This document shows positions 9,440-17,867 of a stretch of DNA of 64,000 nucleotides, piece after piece (position 1 is the stretch's first letter; the number at the start of each line of letters is the position of its first letter). A program made the translations under genes and the position numbers. The stretch covers positions 104,233 to 168,232 of the forward strand of contig NZ_ATDP01000089.1 of NCBI RefSeq assembly GCF_000445105.1, in the 5' to 3' direction. The notes below the pieces were generated by a model. It worked only from the letters and a program-made list of their open reading frames with translations, did not search any database and had not been told where the DNA came from. This DNA comes from Sphingobium lactosutens DS20 (lineage in GTDB: Bacteria > Pseudomonadota > Alphaproteobacteria > Sphingomonadales > Sphingomonadaceae).

Positions 9440-10384
9440 TCAGAGAAAAACCGTCGAAGAAGGATCGTTAGTTGGATCGCGGTTGAGAAACTGGCGCTCC
9501 ATCAGTTTCCTGAACCAAGCAACCGCTGGATCATGTTGCACACGGCGATGCCAAAATTGCTTGATCTCGATGAGCGGGACAGGAACGGGAGGCTCAAGGA
9601 GTTGAATATCCTCCTTATCCTGATACCATCTGCCAACGGCACGCGGGACGACGGTGATGAGAGAAGTGCGCGCAATCAGTGCTGGAAGGCTCATGAAGTG
9701 CTGAGTGATGAGGGAAATGCGACGCTGCAGACCAGCCATGGCCGCACTTTTCTCGAAAATCTCCTGGGTACGTCCTTCTTGGATCACTACAGCGTGCTCG
9801 GCGTCGAGGAATTGCTGAAGCGTAATGCTTCCTTGAATTGTTGGATGCGTCGCGCTCGCCAAGCAAACGAACGGATGTTCAAACAGCTTCCTTTCGAAAA
9901 AATCGTGGCTGTAAAAGTCTGGAAAATAGCCTGCCGCAAGATCGACATCGCCTGAAACCATCGCGTCTTTAAGCGCTTCGAAGGGCATGGACAGCATGCT
10001 TATTCCACATCGAGGTGCCTCGGTGCGTAGAGTATCGAGCAAATCCGGCAGCAGAACGATTTCACCCAGATCGGATGAACTGATCGTAAAAGTGCGCTCT
10101 GCGGAAAGCGGATCGAACGTGGGCAGTTGAAGGATTTCGCCCTTTATGGTCGCAATCACCCGCTGGACAGGATCTTTTAAAGCACTGCCAAGAGCGGTGG
10201 GCCTCATTGCGCCCCCCGTGCGAACAAATAGTTGATCGCCGAACAACTCACGCAATTTGCCAAGCATGAAACTGGCATTGGGCTGACTGGTCTTCATTCG
10301 CTTGGCCGCCGCTGAGACCGACCCTTCGGTATGCAGCGTGTCGATCAGGACAAGCATGTCGAGGTCAAGATCTCTAATATCCAT
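9440..10384 (-). CDS. LysR-family transcriptional regulator of the Rieske oxygenase cluster
   Basis: This 314-residue protein has a winged helix-turn-helix at residues 5-65 (SVSAAAKRMKTSQPNASFML) and a PBP2-type effector domain. The layout resembles the NodD/NahR/LinR-like group that responds to aromatic compounds. It is divergent from the oxygenase at 10531 across about 146 bp, the classic arrangement for an activator of a catabolic operon. The effector is unknown. Confidence 0.88.
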   Translation of the reverse strand: MDIRDLDLDMLVLIDTLHTEGSVSAAAKRMKTSQPNASFMLGKLRELFGDQLFVRTGGAMRPTALGSALKDPVQRVIATIKGEILQLPTFDPLSAERTFTISSSDLGEIVLLPDLLDTLRTEAPRCGISMLSMPFEALKDAMVSGDVDLAAGYFPDFYSHDFFERKLFEHPFVCLASATHPTIQGSITLQQFLDAEHAVVIQEGRTQEIFEKSAAMAGLQRRISLITQHFMSLPALIARTSLITVVPRAVGRWYQDKEDIQLLEPPVPVPLIEIKQFWHRRVQHDPAVAWFRKLMERQFLNRDPTNDPSSTVFL

Positions 10385-10386
10385 AT

Positions 10387-10401
10387 TACTTATAGTGAGT
10401 A
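10387..10401. promoter_or_regulatory. possible LysR-binding palindrome
   Basis: TACT-N7-AGTA forms a short dyad with a T-rich centre directly before the LysR start, in the divergent promoter region. LysR proteins recognise interrupted dyads of about this size and usually repress their own gene from such a site. The arms are only 4 bp, so chance occurrence is possible. Confidence 0.3.
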
Positions 10402-10530
10402 TCGAAAAATTCCATCAAGTCAATAATTGTTCTCGCTGATATGACTGCAACACCGCTCGCCGGGAATGAAGCCGCCACCGTCGCTCGAAAGCGCGGTTGG
10501 GAGTTGAGCTTGGGCAAGGGATGAGGATTG

Positions 10531-11601
10531 ATGAAGGGTATGTCGAACTTCACGCCATCGCGTGAATTTCTATACAACGCTTGGTATGTGGCGGGCTGGG
10601 CAAGCGACCTCGCTGCGGGCGACCGTGTCGGCCGTACGTTTCTCGAGCAGCCGATTGTGCTTTTTCGCACCGAAGTTGGTGAGGTCGGAGCATTAGAGGA
10701 CCGATGTTGTCATCGGGCAATGCAACTTAGCCACGGCCAGGTCTGCGGAAACCAGATCCGGTGCACGTATCACGGCCTCGAGTTCGGCAGGAACGGGATT
10801 TGTACGCGTATTCCGGCGCAAGACAAGGTTCCCGCCACGGCGCGCGTGCGTTCGTATCCGATTGTAGAGCAGGATAGTCTCCTGTGGATATGGATGGGCG
10901 ACCCGGCGCTGGCCGACGAAAATCTAATCCCACGCCACCCAATCCATTCGGATCCACGCTTTGCCTGGCGCAGTGCGCATTTCGCGGTGAATGGCAATTG
11001 GCAGTTGCTCGTCGAAAATCTAATGGATTTATCGCACCTGCCCTACATTCATCCCAAGACGATCGGTGGCAATCCGGAACTGCATTTCAAGACCAAGACA
11101 GAAACGACCCGGCTACCCAACGGTGTGCGCGTTGTGCGGCGGATGCCCTCCTCGACGCCGCCTCCAACTTATGTAGCTGCACGCGGATTCGAAGGGCTTG
11201 TTGATCGCTGGCAGGAAATTGAGTTCGAACCCGTCCTCATTCGCATTCACACCGGTGCTTGCGATGCCGGCACGGGAGCCTACGACGGAAATCGTGATCA
11301 TGGATTTTCGATGATAGGCTTCCACGGGATCACCCCGGAGACTGCCACCACGACACATTATTTCTGGTCGATCTCAACCAACGCGTTGCAAAACGGGATT
11401 CCCGACCTCGTCTATCAACAGACTGCCGACACATTCCGCGAAGATCAGGAAGTGCTGGAACTGCAACAGGAACGGATCAATGCCGACCCTGACAGGATAA
11501 TGATCGACATTGCAAGTGATGTCGGTGCGCGGCAGGCCAAGCAGCTTATCCGTCGTCTCATCCGCGAGGAGCAGGACCGGGAAATCGAGAACGCCGCATA
11601 A
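10531..11601 (+). CDS. Rieske [2Fe-2S] oxygenase, VanA/dicamba-demethylase-like
   Basis: This 356-residue terminal oxygenase has the Rieske cluster ligands C59-x-H61 and C78-x2-H81. The mononuclear iron motif NLMDLSHLPYIH (N163, D166, H169, H174) follows. The aromatic THYFWS segment near residue 270 is characteristic of the VanA-type O-demethylase branch and not of dihydroxylating dioxygenases. It would use O2 and electrons from the ferredoxin encoded downstream to demethylate an aromatic ether or N-methyl compound. I chose ATG 10531, with GGATGAGG before it. TTG 10528 and ATG 10540 are alternatives. It is the first gene of the cluster controlled by the divergent LysR gene. Confidence 0.88.
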   Translation: MKGMSNFTPSREFLYNAWYVAGWASDLAAGDRVGRTFLEQPIVLFRTEVGEVGALEDRCCHRAMQLSHGQVCGNQIRCTYHGLEFGRNGICTRIPAQDKVPATARVRSYPIVEQDSLLWIWMGDPALADENLIPRHPIHSDPRFAWRSAHFAVNGNWQLLVENLMDLSHLPYIHPKTIGGNPELHFKTKTETTRLPNGVRVVRRMPSSTPPPTYVAARGFEGLVDRWQEIEFEPVLIRIHTGACDAGTGAYDGNRDHGFSMIGFHGITPETATTTHYFWSISTNALQNGIPDLVYQQTADTFREDQEVLELQQERINADPDRIMIDIASDVGARQAKQLIRRLIREEQDREIENAA

Positions 11602-11672
11602 TTTCGGAATTCGGGGTTGGCTTTGCGCAGGCGGAAAAGTTGACAGGCAGCCAGATAGGATCAGGGTCAGAC

Positions 11673-12761
11673 ATGAATACGAAGGTAAAAGATGTGGCGA
11701 CCGCGGCGCTATGGCCGCGCAATGCCTGGTATGTCGCGTGCACGCCCGATGAAATCGAAGGCAAGCCTCTTGGTCGTATGATTTGCGGCGAGCGAATGGT
11801 GTTCTTCAGAGCAGAGGGCGGCAAGGTCGCCGCGATCGAGGACTTCTGCCCGCACCGCGGTGCGCCACTGTCCCTGGGTTTCGTTCGCGATGGAAATCTC
11901 GTCTGCGGTTACCACGGCCTTGTGATGGGGTGCTCGGGACATGCCATCGATATGCCGGGGCAGAAGGTCAAAGGCTTTCCGCCGATCAAGTCCTTCGCCA
12001 CTATCGAGCGCTACGGTTTCATCTGGGTCTGGCCTGGAGATCAAGAGCAAGTCGATCCAGAGAAACTTCATCATCTCCATTGGGCGGAGAGTGAAGAATG
12101 GGCTTATGGTGGCGGCCTGTATCACATCAAGTGCGACTATCGCCTGATGGTAGATAATCTCATGGATCTGACCCATGAAACCTATGTCCATGCGAGCAGC
12201 ATCGGCCAGAAGGAGATCGACGAAGCGCCGGTGAAAACACGAGCCGAGCCGGACGAAATCATCACAAGTCGTACGATGGAAAAAGTGATGGCGCCGCCTT
12301 TCTGGCAACTAGCCTTGCGGGGTGCGGGCTTACCGGACGATCAGTTGGTGGACCGTTGGCAGATATGCCGTTTCTCGCTGCCCAGTCATGTAATGATCGA
12401 GGTCGGCGTCGCTCTCGAAGGGCAGGGTGGTTACGAGGCGGACGATGCGATGAAGGCCGCAAGCATTGTCGTTGACTTCATAACCCCCGAAACTGAAACC
12501 TCGCATCATTATTTCTGGGGAATGGCGCGGCGGTTCGGGGTCGACGATCCTGCTCTCACCGATACGATCCGTGAGGGCCAGGGCAAGATATTCAGTGAGG
12601 ATCTCGATATGCTTGAGCAGCAGCAGAACAATCTGCTGCTCTATCCAGATAGACGCCTGCTCAAGCTGAACATCGATGCAGGCGGCGTGCGATCGCGCAT
12701 GATGATCGAAAGGGCGATCGCCGAAGAGAATTCCAGCACTCAGGTGACCGAAGCGGCGTGA
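11673..12761 (+). CDS. Rieske oxygenase, vanillate O-demethylase alpha-subunit-like
   Basis: This 362-residue protein starts like VanA (WPRNAWYVACTPDEI). It has Rieske ligands C59, H61, C78 and H81 at the same positions as the upstream paralogue. Its iron motif is DNLMDLTHETYVH (D165, H168, H173), and SHHYFWGMARRF lies near residue 275. It is a second O- or N-demethylase oxygenase, clearly divergent from its neighbour, so the pair may act on different substrates or different positions of one substrate. No VanB-type reductase is present. The separate ferredoxin and reductase downstream are the likely electron donors. Start 11673 was preferred over the 11640 frame by homology. Confidence 0.88.
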   Translation: MNTKVKDVATAALWPRNAWYVACTPDEIEGKPLGRMICGERMVFFRAEGGKVAAIEDFCPHRGAPLSLGFVRDGNLVCGYHGLVMGCSGHAIDMPGQKVKGFPPIKSFATIERYGFIWVWPGDQEQVDPEKLHHLHWAESEEWAYGGGLYHIKCDYRLMVDNLMDLTHETYVHASSIGQKEIDEAPVKTRAEPDEIITSRTMEKVMAPPFWQLALRGAGLPDDQLVDRWQICRFSLPSHVMIEVGVALEGQGGYEADDAMKAASIVVDFITPETETSHHYFWGMARRFGVDDPALTDTIREGQGKIFSEDLDMLEQQQNNLLLYPDRRLLKLNIDAGGVRSRMMIERAIAEENSSTQVTEAA

Positions 12762-12806
12762 TAACGCTGGAAAGAAAATATCGCTAGCGAGTGAGAGGAG
12801 CATGGA

Positions 12807-13997
12807 ATGACCAAGAACAGAGGCGTTGTATATCTTGAACCCGGCAAGATCGAGGTGCGTGATATCGCGGATCCGACTTTCAACGCGCCTGATGGCCGCA
12901 AGATCGAGCATGGGGTGATCCTCAGGGTTCTGTCGACCAATATCTGTGGTTCAGACCAGCATATGGTGCGCGGGCGGACCACTGCGCCGGCCGGACTCGT
13001 TCTGGGCCATGAGATCACTGGCGAGGTGATCGAGAAAGGCTCGGATGTCGAGATGATCGATATTGGGGACATCGTTTCGGTGCCGTTCAATGTCGCGTGT
13101 GGACGTTGCAGGACATGCAAGTCGCAGGACACTGGAGTATGCCTCACGGTAAACCCGGAACGGGCTGGCGGCGCCTATGGCTATGTCGATATGGGGGGCT
13201 GGATCGGCGGCCAGGCGCGATATGTGATGGTGCCTTATGCGGACTTCAATCTGCTGAAACTGCCCGACCGCGATCGCGCGCTTGCGAAAATCCGCGACCT
13301 TACGATGCTGTCCGATATTCTTCCGACTGGCTTCCACGGCGCCGTGATGGCGGGCGTAGGTGTAGGATCGGTAGTCTATGTGGCTGGCGCCGGTCCAGTC
13401 GGACTTGCCGCCGCTGCGTCCGCTCGGATTCTCGGCGCTGCGGTCGTCATGATTGGAGACTTCAACAAGGATCGTCTCGCCCATGCCAAGAAAGTCGGCT
13501 TCGAAGCGGTCGATCTTTCGAAAACTGATCGGCTTGGCGAGCTAATCGCAGATATCGTTGGCGTCAACGAGGTCGACGCAGCTATTGATGCGGTGGGCTT
13601 TGAGGCTCGCGGCCATGCAGGCGGCGAACAGCCTGCCATCGTGCTCAATCAGATGATGGAAATCACACGGCCTGCTGGCTCGATTGGTATACCAGGTCTC
13701 TATGTTACCGAGGATCCGGGGGCCATCGACAGTGCGGCCAAGGTCGGCAGCCTTTCGCTGCGATTCGGCTTGGGATGGGCAAAAGCCCAGTCCTTCCACA
13801 CGGGGCAAACGCCCGTCGTCCGGTATAATCGCCAACTAATGCAGGCAATCTTGCACGATCGGCTTCCGATCGCCGATATCGTCAACGCCAAGGTGATTTC
13901 TCTCGAAGATGCCGCTGAAGGCTATCAAACTTTCGATGCAGGAGCAGCGCAGAAGTTTGTACTCGATCCGACCGGGCAATTGCTCGACGCGGCATGA
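12807..13997 (+). CDS. fdhA: glutathione-independent formaldehyde dehydrogenase
   Basis: This 396-residue zinc enzyme matches Pseudomonas putida formaldehyde dehydrogenase closely. The catalytic zinc ligands C47, H68 and D170 and the structural ligands C98, C101, C104 and C112 are each one position from the known ones. The NAD motif VAGAGPVGLAAA follows at about residue 192. It oxidises formaldehyde to formate with a tightly bound NAD, acting as a dismutase or dehydrogenase. A GAGAGGAG ribosome site lies 6 bp before the ATG. Placed directly after two demethylase-type oxygenases, it most likely removes the formaldehyde they release, which is the best internal evidence that they are demethylases. 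Confidence 0.93.
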   Translation: MTKNRGVVYLEPGKIEVRDIADPTFNAPDGRKIEHGVILRVLSTNICGSDQHMVRGRTTAPAGLVLGHEITGEVIEKGSDVEMIDIGDIVSVPFNVACGRCRTCKSQDTGVCLTVNPERAGGAYGYVDMGGWIGGQARYVMVPYADFNLLKLPDRDRALAKIRDLTMLSDILPTGFHGAVMAGVGVGSVVYVAGAGPVGLAAAASARILGAAVVMIGDFNKDRLAHAKKVGFEAVDLSKTDRLGELIADIVGVNEVDAAIDAVGFEARGHAGGEQPAIVLNQMMEITRPAGSIGIPGLYVTEDPGAIDSAAKVGSLSLRFGLGWAKAQSFHTGQTPVVRYNRQLMQAILHDRLPIADIVNAKVISLEDAAEGYQTFDAGAAQKFVLDPTGQLLDAA

Positions 13998-14154
13998 TAT
14001 GCGTGTCCTCTACGCAGTTCTCCAGCCTCTCCCAACATTTAATGAGCCGTGTCCGGGCAGGGGTCGTAAACATCGCTGCCTGAAAAATCGCCGCTATCGG
14101 CCAGGTCGGTCGATGGCGGTGACCATCGCGCCTAATCAAGCTATCGAGGTTGAA

Positions 14155-14472
14155 ATGACCGAGTTTCTGGTAATCGACAGGGAAGGCAACAGTCACGAGG
14201 TCGAAGGGGCCGAGGGCGCCAGTTTCATGGAGGCAATCCGCGACGCTGGGATAGATGAGATGCTAGCGTTATGCGGGGGGTGCCTCTCGTGCGCTACGTG
14301 CCACGTCTATGTCGAGGAAGCCGCTATTGGTCGCCTACCTGCCATGTCGGCAGAAGAGGATGACCTGTTGGACGGGTCGGATCATCGTACGCTGCTGTCC
14401 CGGCTCGCCTGTCAGATCTTCTTGAGTGCGGAGCTGTCGGGCCTTCGTATCGCGCTAGCGCCCGAAGACTGA
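14155..14472 (+). CDS. [2Fe-2S] ferredoxin, putidaredoxin/adrenodoxin type
   Basis: This 105-residue ferredoxin has cluster ligands C40-x5-C46-x2-C49 and C86, the vertebrate/putidaredoxin pattern used with oxygenases and P450s. The ATG at 14155 follows CGAGGT. A longer open frame from 13909 overlaps fdhA and is not credible. It should carry electrons from the reductase at 14552 to the two Rieske oxygenases, as DdmB does in dicamba O-demethylase or CndB in chloroacetanilide dealkylase. Confidence 0.9.
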   Translation: MTEFLVIDREGNSHEVEGAEGASFMEAIRDAGIDEMLALCGGCLSCATCHVYVEEAAIGRLPAMSAEEDDLLDGSDHRTLLSRLACQIFLSAELSGLRIALAPED

Positions 14473-14551
14473 TGCAGAAAGGGACACGCAGCATTTCCGA
14501 GCCGGGGCCCTCCAGCCGGCATAAATCCATCAGGCGATTAGGCGAGACCGT

Positions 14552-15838
14552 ATGAATATCAGATTTGATACGCTGATCGTAGGCGGGGGCCATGCCGGGG
14601 CGCAGGTTGCAATCGCCCTGCGCCAGAGGAAATACGAGGGAACAGTCGCCATCGCAGGAGAAGAGTCATTCCTGCCCTACGAGCGCCCGCCTCTCAGCAA
14701 AGAATATCTTGCTGGCGAGAAGAATTTCGAACGGCTCCTCATTCGTCCCAAAGCCTTCTGGGATGAACGGAACATAGAGATACTCCTTGGTCACAAGGCC
14801 GTCGCAGTCGATCCTGAGGCGCAGGAAGTGCGCTTTGCTCAAGGCGTCACTATACGATACGGCGAATTAGTCTGGGCTACAGGCGGCCATGCCAGATCGC
14901 TGTCTTGCGAAGGAGATGGACTCGAAGGTATTCACACCGTCAGGAACCTTCATGATGTCGACCAAATGTTGGCAGATATCTTCAAGGTCGAGGACGTGGT
15001 CGTCATTGGCGGAGGATATATCGGGCTTGAGGCCGCTGCTGCGTTGAGCAAGTTCGGCAAAAAGGTGACGATCCTGGAAGCTTTGGGTCGTGTGCTCGCC
15101 AGAGTGACCGGACCGGAGCTGTCCCGATATGTGGAAGACAAGCATCGCTCGCACGGTATAGATGTACGCCTTGGCGCGAGCGTGGCCTCGATCGAGGGAA
15201 CCGACGGAAAGGTGAGTGGGGTCCGACTGACCGATGGGACCACTGTCGCTGCCCAAATGGTCATCGTTGGAATTGGCATCGTGCCAGCGGTGCAGCCACT
15301 CATTGATGTCGGCGCTGCCGTCGCGGCAGGCGCGCCCGTCAATGACTATTGTCAGACGGCGCTGCCACACATCTGGGCTGTCGGGGACTGCGCCCTCCAT
15401 CACAACAAGTTTGCCGGTGGCGGTCAAATGCGCATCGAATCGGTTCAGAACGCAAACGATATGGCGACAATTGCGGCCAAGGGCATCTTGGGTACGCCGG
15501 AGCGATATGAGAATGTCCCGTGGTTCTGGTCCAATCAATACGACATGCGCCTCCAGACCGTAGGTATATTGGGAGGATATGACGAGGAGTTGGTTCGCGG
15601 GGACCCCAAAACCGAATCCTTCTCTGTTATTTACAGGCGAAAGGGGAAGGTTGTAGCAATCGATACTGTGAATGCGATGAAGGATTATGTTCAGGGCAAA
15701 ATGCTTGTTACCGACGGGTTCTTGCTGGATGCTGCAGATCTGACGGACGCCACTCGTCCGCTTAAGGATGTGGTCGCTAGCCATTGTGCTAAGACGAACA
15801 TCCGCTCGATCAAGAAGGCACTGGATGACGAAGGCTGA
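14552..15838 (+). CDS. NAD(P)H:ferredoxin reductase (FAD)
   Basis: This 428-residue flavoprotein is of the putidaredoxin-reductase/BphA4 type. FAD binding is shown by LIVGGGHAGAQVAIAL at residues 8-23, NADH binding by VVIGGGYIGLEAAAAL at about 150-165, and the second FAD site by WAVGDCALH at about 273-281. It closes a three-component system of oxygenase, ferredoxin and reductase with the upstream genes. It ends 135 bp before the convergent TetR gene. Confidence 0.9.
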   Translation: MNIRFDTLIVGGGHAGAQVAIALRQRKYEGTVAIAGEESFLPYERPPLSKEYLAGEKNFERLLIRPKAFWDERNIEILLGHKAVAVDPEAQEVRFAQGVTIRYGELVWATGGHARSLSCEGDGLEGIHTVRNLHDVDQMLADIFKVEDVVVIGGGYIGLEAAAALSKFGKKVTILEALGRVLARVTGPELSRYVEDKHRSHGIDVRLGASVASIEGTDGKVSGVRLTDGTTVAAQMVIVGIGIVPAVQPLIDVGAAVAAGAPVNDYCQTALPHIWAVGDCALHHNKFAGGGQMRIESVQNANDMATIAAKGILGTPERYENVPWFWSNQYDMRLQTVGILGGYDEELVRGDPKTESFSVIYRRKGKVVAIDTVNAMKDYVQGKMLVTDGFLLDAADLTDATRPLKDVVASHCAKTNIRSIKKALDDEG

Positions 15839-15914
15839 ACTTGAATAGCTTATAGAAGGATCGAGGCGATCCCAGGAGAAACTGCTCGATATCTGGCGAC
15901 GCGCTGTGACCGCG

Positions 15915-15930
15915 CGCGGTTTGAACCGCG
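15915..15930. repeat. 16-bp palindrome in convergent spacer
   Basis: A perfect 7-bp inverted repeat (CGCGGTT/AACCGCG, 2-bp centre) lies between the convergent ferredoxin-reductase and TetR genes. No T-run follows, so it is not a clear intrinsic terminator, though it could still help end transcription in either direction. Confidence 0.35.
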
Positions 15931-15973
15931 TCGTTCGAACCGGAGCTTGCGGGCGGTTTCACCTCGAAGGCTC

Positions 15974-16570
15974 TTAACTCGCAGAAAAGATGCATCGAAC
16001 GACATCCCGCATCAGATCCAGATCGATTTGCTTGTCCAGATCCGGATTTCGCAATGCGCGCACGGACAAGCCCTCCATGAGCGCGGCGGTCAGTTCCATA
16101 CGTGCTTCAAGCTTTGGATCAGCGGCATCGAAGATTCTCTGGTGGGCTGCCTTGATTTCGGCATTGTGGCGATGGACGACCTCCGCAATGGCGGGATTAC
16201 GCGCTGCTTCGGCTAAAATCTCCATTTTCAACGCCGCGCGAGAGATGTCCCTGTTCATCTCCACGCTGCGTTCCGTTCCGTTCGCAAAGGCCGCGATAGC
16301 ATCCTCGGGATTTGCTGCGTCGCGCATGCCGGCCAGAAGCAGTTCCACCTCGTCGCGCTCGCGCTCGACGATGCCCGCGATGATGTCCTCCTTGCTCTTG
16401 AAATAATGATAGATGTGGCCGATGCTCATGCCGGCGGCCGCTGAAATCTGGGCCATGCTGGTGCCGTGGAAGCCCTTTTCGCGGAAACACAGACTCGCAG
16501 CCTCGAGGACCTGCGCACGCCGACGCTGCGCGTTCATACTGTCATCACCCCTTTGGGCCGTTCTGGGCAT
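15974..16570 (-). CDS. TetR/AcrR-family repressor of the RND pump
   Basis: This 198-residue protein has a TetR helix-turn-helix at about residues 15-60 (GFHGTSMAQISAAAGMSIGHIYHYF) and a ligand domain behind it. I chose ATG 16570 because AGGAG lies 8 bp upstream. An in-frame start at 16618 is less likely. It is divergent from the RND adaptor gene, as AcrR or MexR-type local repressors usually are, and two related palindromes lie in the spacer. Confidence 0.88.
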   Translation of the reverse strand: MPRTAQRGDDSMNAQRRRAQVLEAASLCFREKGFHGTSMAQISAAAGMSIGHIYHYFKSKEDIIAGIVERERDEVELLLAGMRDAANPEDAIAAFANGTERSVEMNRDISRAALKMEILAEAARNPAIAEVVHRHNAEIKAAHQRIFDAADPKLEARMELTAALMEGLSVRALRNPDLDKQIDLDLMRDVVRCIFSAS

Positions 16571-16635
16571 TACCTGTCTCCTGTTTCCTCTCCGGCTGCA
16601 TAGCGCGCTTGCAACCACGGAACATTATAGTTGAT

Positions 16636-16655
16636 TGGTTTGGTCATTCAATCTA
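16636..16655. promoter_or_regulatory. second, imperfect operator-like site
   Basis: TCATTCAATCTA at 16644-16655 matches the right arm of the perfect site at 16719-16738 in 10 of 12 bases. The left arm is degenerate. The two sites are exactly 83 bp apart in the TetR/RND divergent region. Confidence 0.4.
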
Positions 16656-16718
16656 AACATTCGCCGAGTCGCGTTTCACCCGTCGGGTCGCAAGCGCGAT
16701 TTGTTTTTTGCGATAAAC

Positions 16719-16738
16719 TAGGTCGATCATTCGACCTA
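16719..16738. promoter_or_regulatory. palindromic TetR operator candidate before the RND operon
   Basis: TAGGTCGA-TCAT-TCGACCTA is a perfect 8-bp dyad with a 4-bp centre, 18 bp before the adaptor start. Its size and place fit the operator of the divergent TetR repressor at 15974. Confidence 0.6.
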
Positions 16739-16756
16739 ATAATGGAGTTGCGATTT

Positions 16757-17854
16757 ATGGCGGTAGTGGGGGGCAAGGCGATCCCAATGGCAGTGATGGT
16801 TGCGTCCTGCCTCCTCCTGGCGGCCTGTCAAAGGGAGCAGGCACCGCCGCCGCCGGCAACTCCGGAAGTCTCGGTCATTACGCTGCGTCCCGAAGCCGTG
16901 ACATTCTCGACCGAGTTGCCGGGGCGAACGACCCCTTTTCGCGTGGCCGAAGTGCGTCCGCAGGTTGGTGGCATTCTCCTGCGGCGATTGTTTGAGGAAG
17001 GCAGCTTCGTCAAAGCCGGTCAGCCGCTCTATCAGGTTAATCCCGCGCCCTATCGGGCGACGCTCGAAAGAGCGCAGGCGAGCTTGTCTTCCGCCCAGTT
17101 GCTCTCGGAACGCTATGACCGCCTTATCAAGGACAACGCGATCAGCCAGCAGGATCGCGATGATGCCCGCGCGCAATATCTCGCAGCTCGCGCCGCTGTC
17201 CATTCTGCGCAGATCGACATGGGCTTTACGCGGATCAGCGCGCCCATCTCAGGTAGGATTGGTCGATCGGCCTTCACCCAGGGCGCTTTGGTAACGGCCA
17301 GTCAGCCGGACGCGCTCGCCACCATCCAGCAACTCGATCCCATCTATGTGGATATCGTCCAGCCTTCCACGGCGTTGCTGACGCTGCGGGAGGATTTTGC
17401 GAGCGGCCGCCTGAAGGCGGGTGGGGATGGGCAAGCGGAGGTTCGCCTGATCCTTGAGAATGGCAAATCCTATCCCCAGCCGGGTCGGCTCAAATTCTCC
17501 GAGGTGAGCGTTGATCAGGGCACGGGCGCAGTGACGCTTCGCGCGCAATTCCCCAATCCTGATGGCGTTCTGCTGCCGGGCATGTTCGTGCGCGCTCAGT
17601 TGCCGCAGGGCATGCGCAGCAATGCGTTGCTCGTGCCCCAACGCGCCGTCACCCGCGATCAGAGCGGGCAGGCCAGCGTGATGATCGTCGACAAGGCGGG
17701 CAAGGCGCAAGCACGCAAGGTCACGGTCGAGCGAAGCGTCGGATCACGCTCCCTCATAAGCGCGGGCCTGGCCGCGGGTGACAGGGTGGTCGTCGATGGC
17801 GGCCAGAACGTCCAGCCCGGCGCCGCGGTGAAGGCCGTGGCTGCCGCGAAGTAG
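16757..17854 (+). CDS. RND efflux periplasmic adaptor (membrane fusion lipoprotein)
   Basis: This 365-residue protein starts with a lipoprotein signal ending in the lipobox LLAAC, followed by the AcrA/MexA layout of lipoyl, hairpin and beta-barrel domains (for example [29 protein letters not shown]). It would be anchored in the inner membrane and link the pump at 17868 to the outer membrane channel. I chose ATG 16757, with GGAG 9 bp before it. The 16742 ATG is an alternative. It is the first gene of a long same-strand run. Confidence 0.9.
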   Translation: MAVVGGKAIPMAVMVASCLLLAACQREQAPPPPATPEVSVITLRPEAVTFSTELPGRTTPFRVAEVRPQVGGILLRRLFEEGSFVKAGQPLYQVNPAPYRATLERAQASLSSAQLLSERYDRLIKDNAISQQDRDDARAQYLAARAAVHSAQIDMGFTRISAPISGRIGRSAFTQGALVTASQPDALATIQQLDPIYVDIVQPSTALLTLREDFASGRLKAGGDGQAEVRLILENGKSYPQPGRLKFSEVSVDQGTGAVTLRAQFPNPDGVLLPGMFVRAQLPQGMRSNALLVPQRAVTRDQSGQASVMIVDKAGKAQARKVTVERSVGSRSLISAGLAAGDRVVVDGGQNVQPGAAVKAVAAAK

Positions 17855-17867
17855 GAGCACGAAAGCC

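Noticed and set aside
13909..14154. Longer start for the ferredoxin, overlapping fdhA
   Set aside because: The ferredoxin fold begins at 14155 with a ribosome site before it, and the extension overlaps a conserved gene.
15915..15930. Intrinsic terminator between ferredoxin reductase and TetR
   Set aside because: The dyad has no T-run on either strand and a 2-bp centre, so it is listed as a palindrome only.
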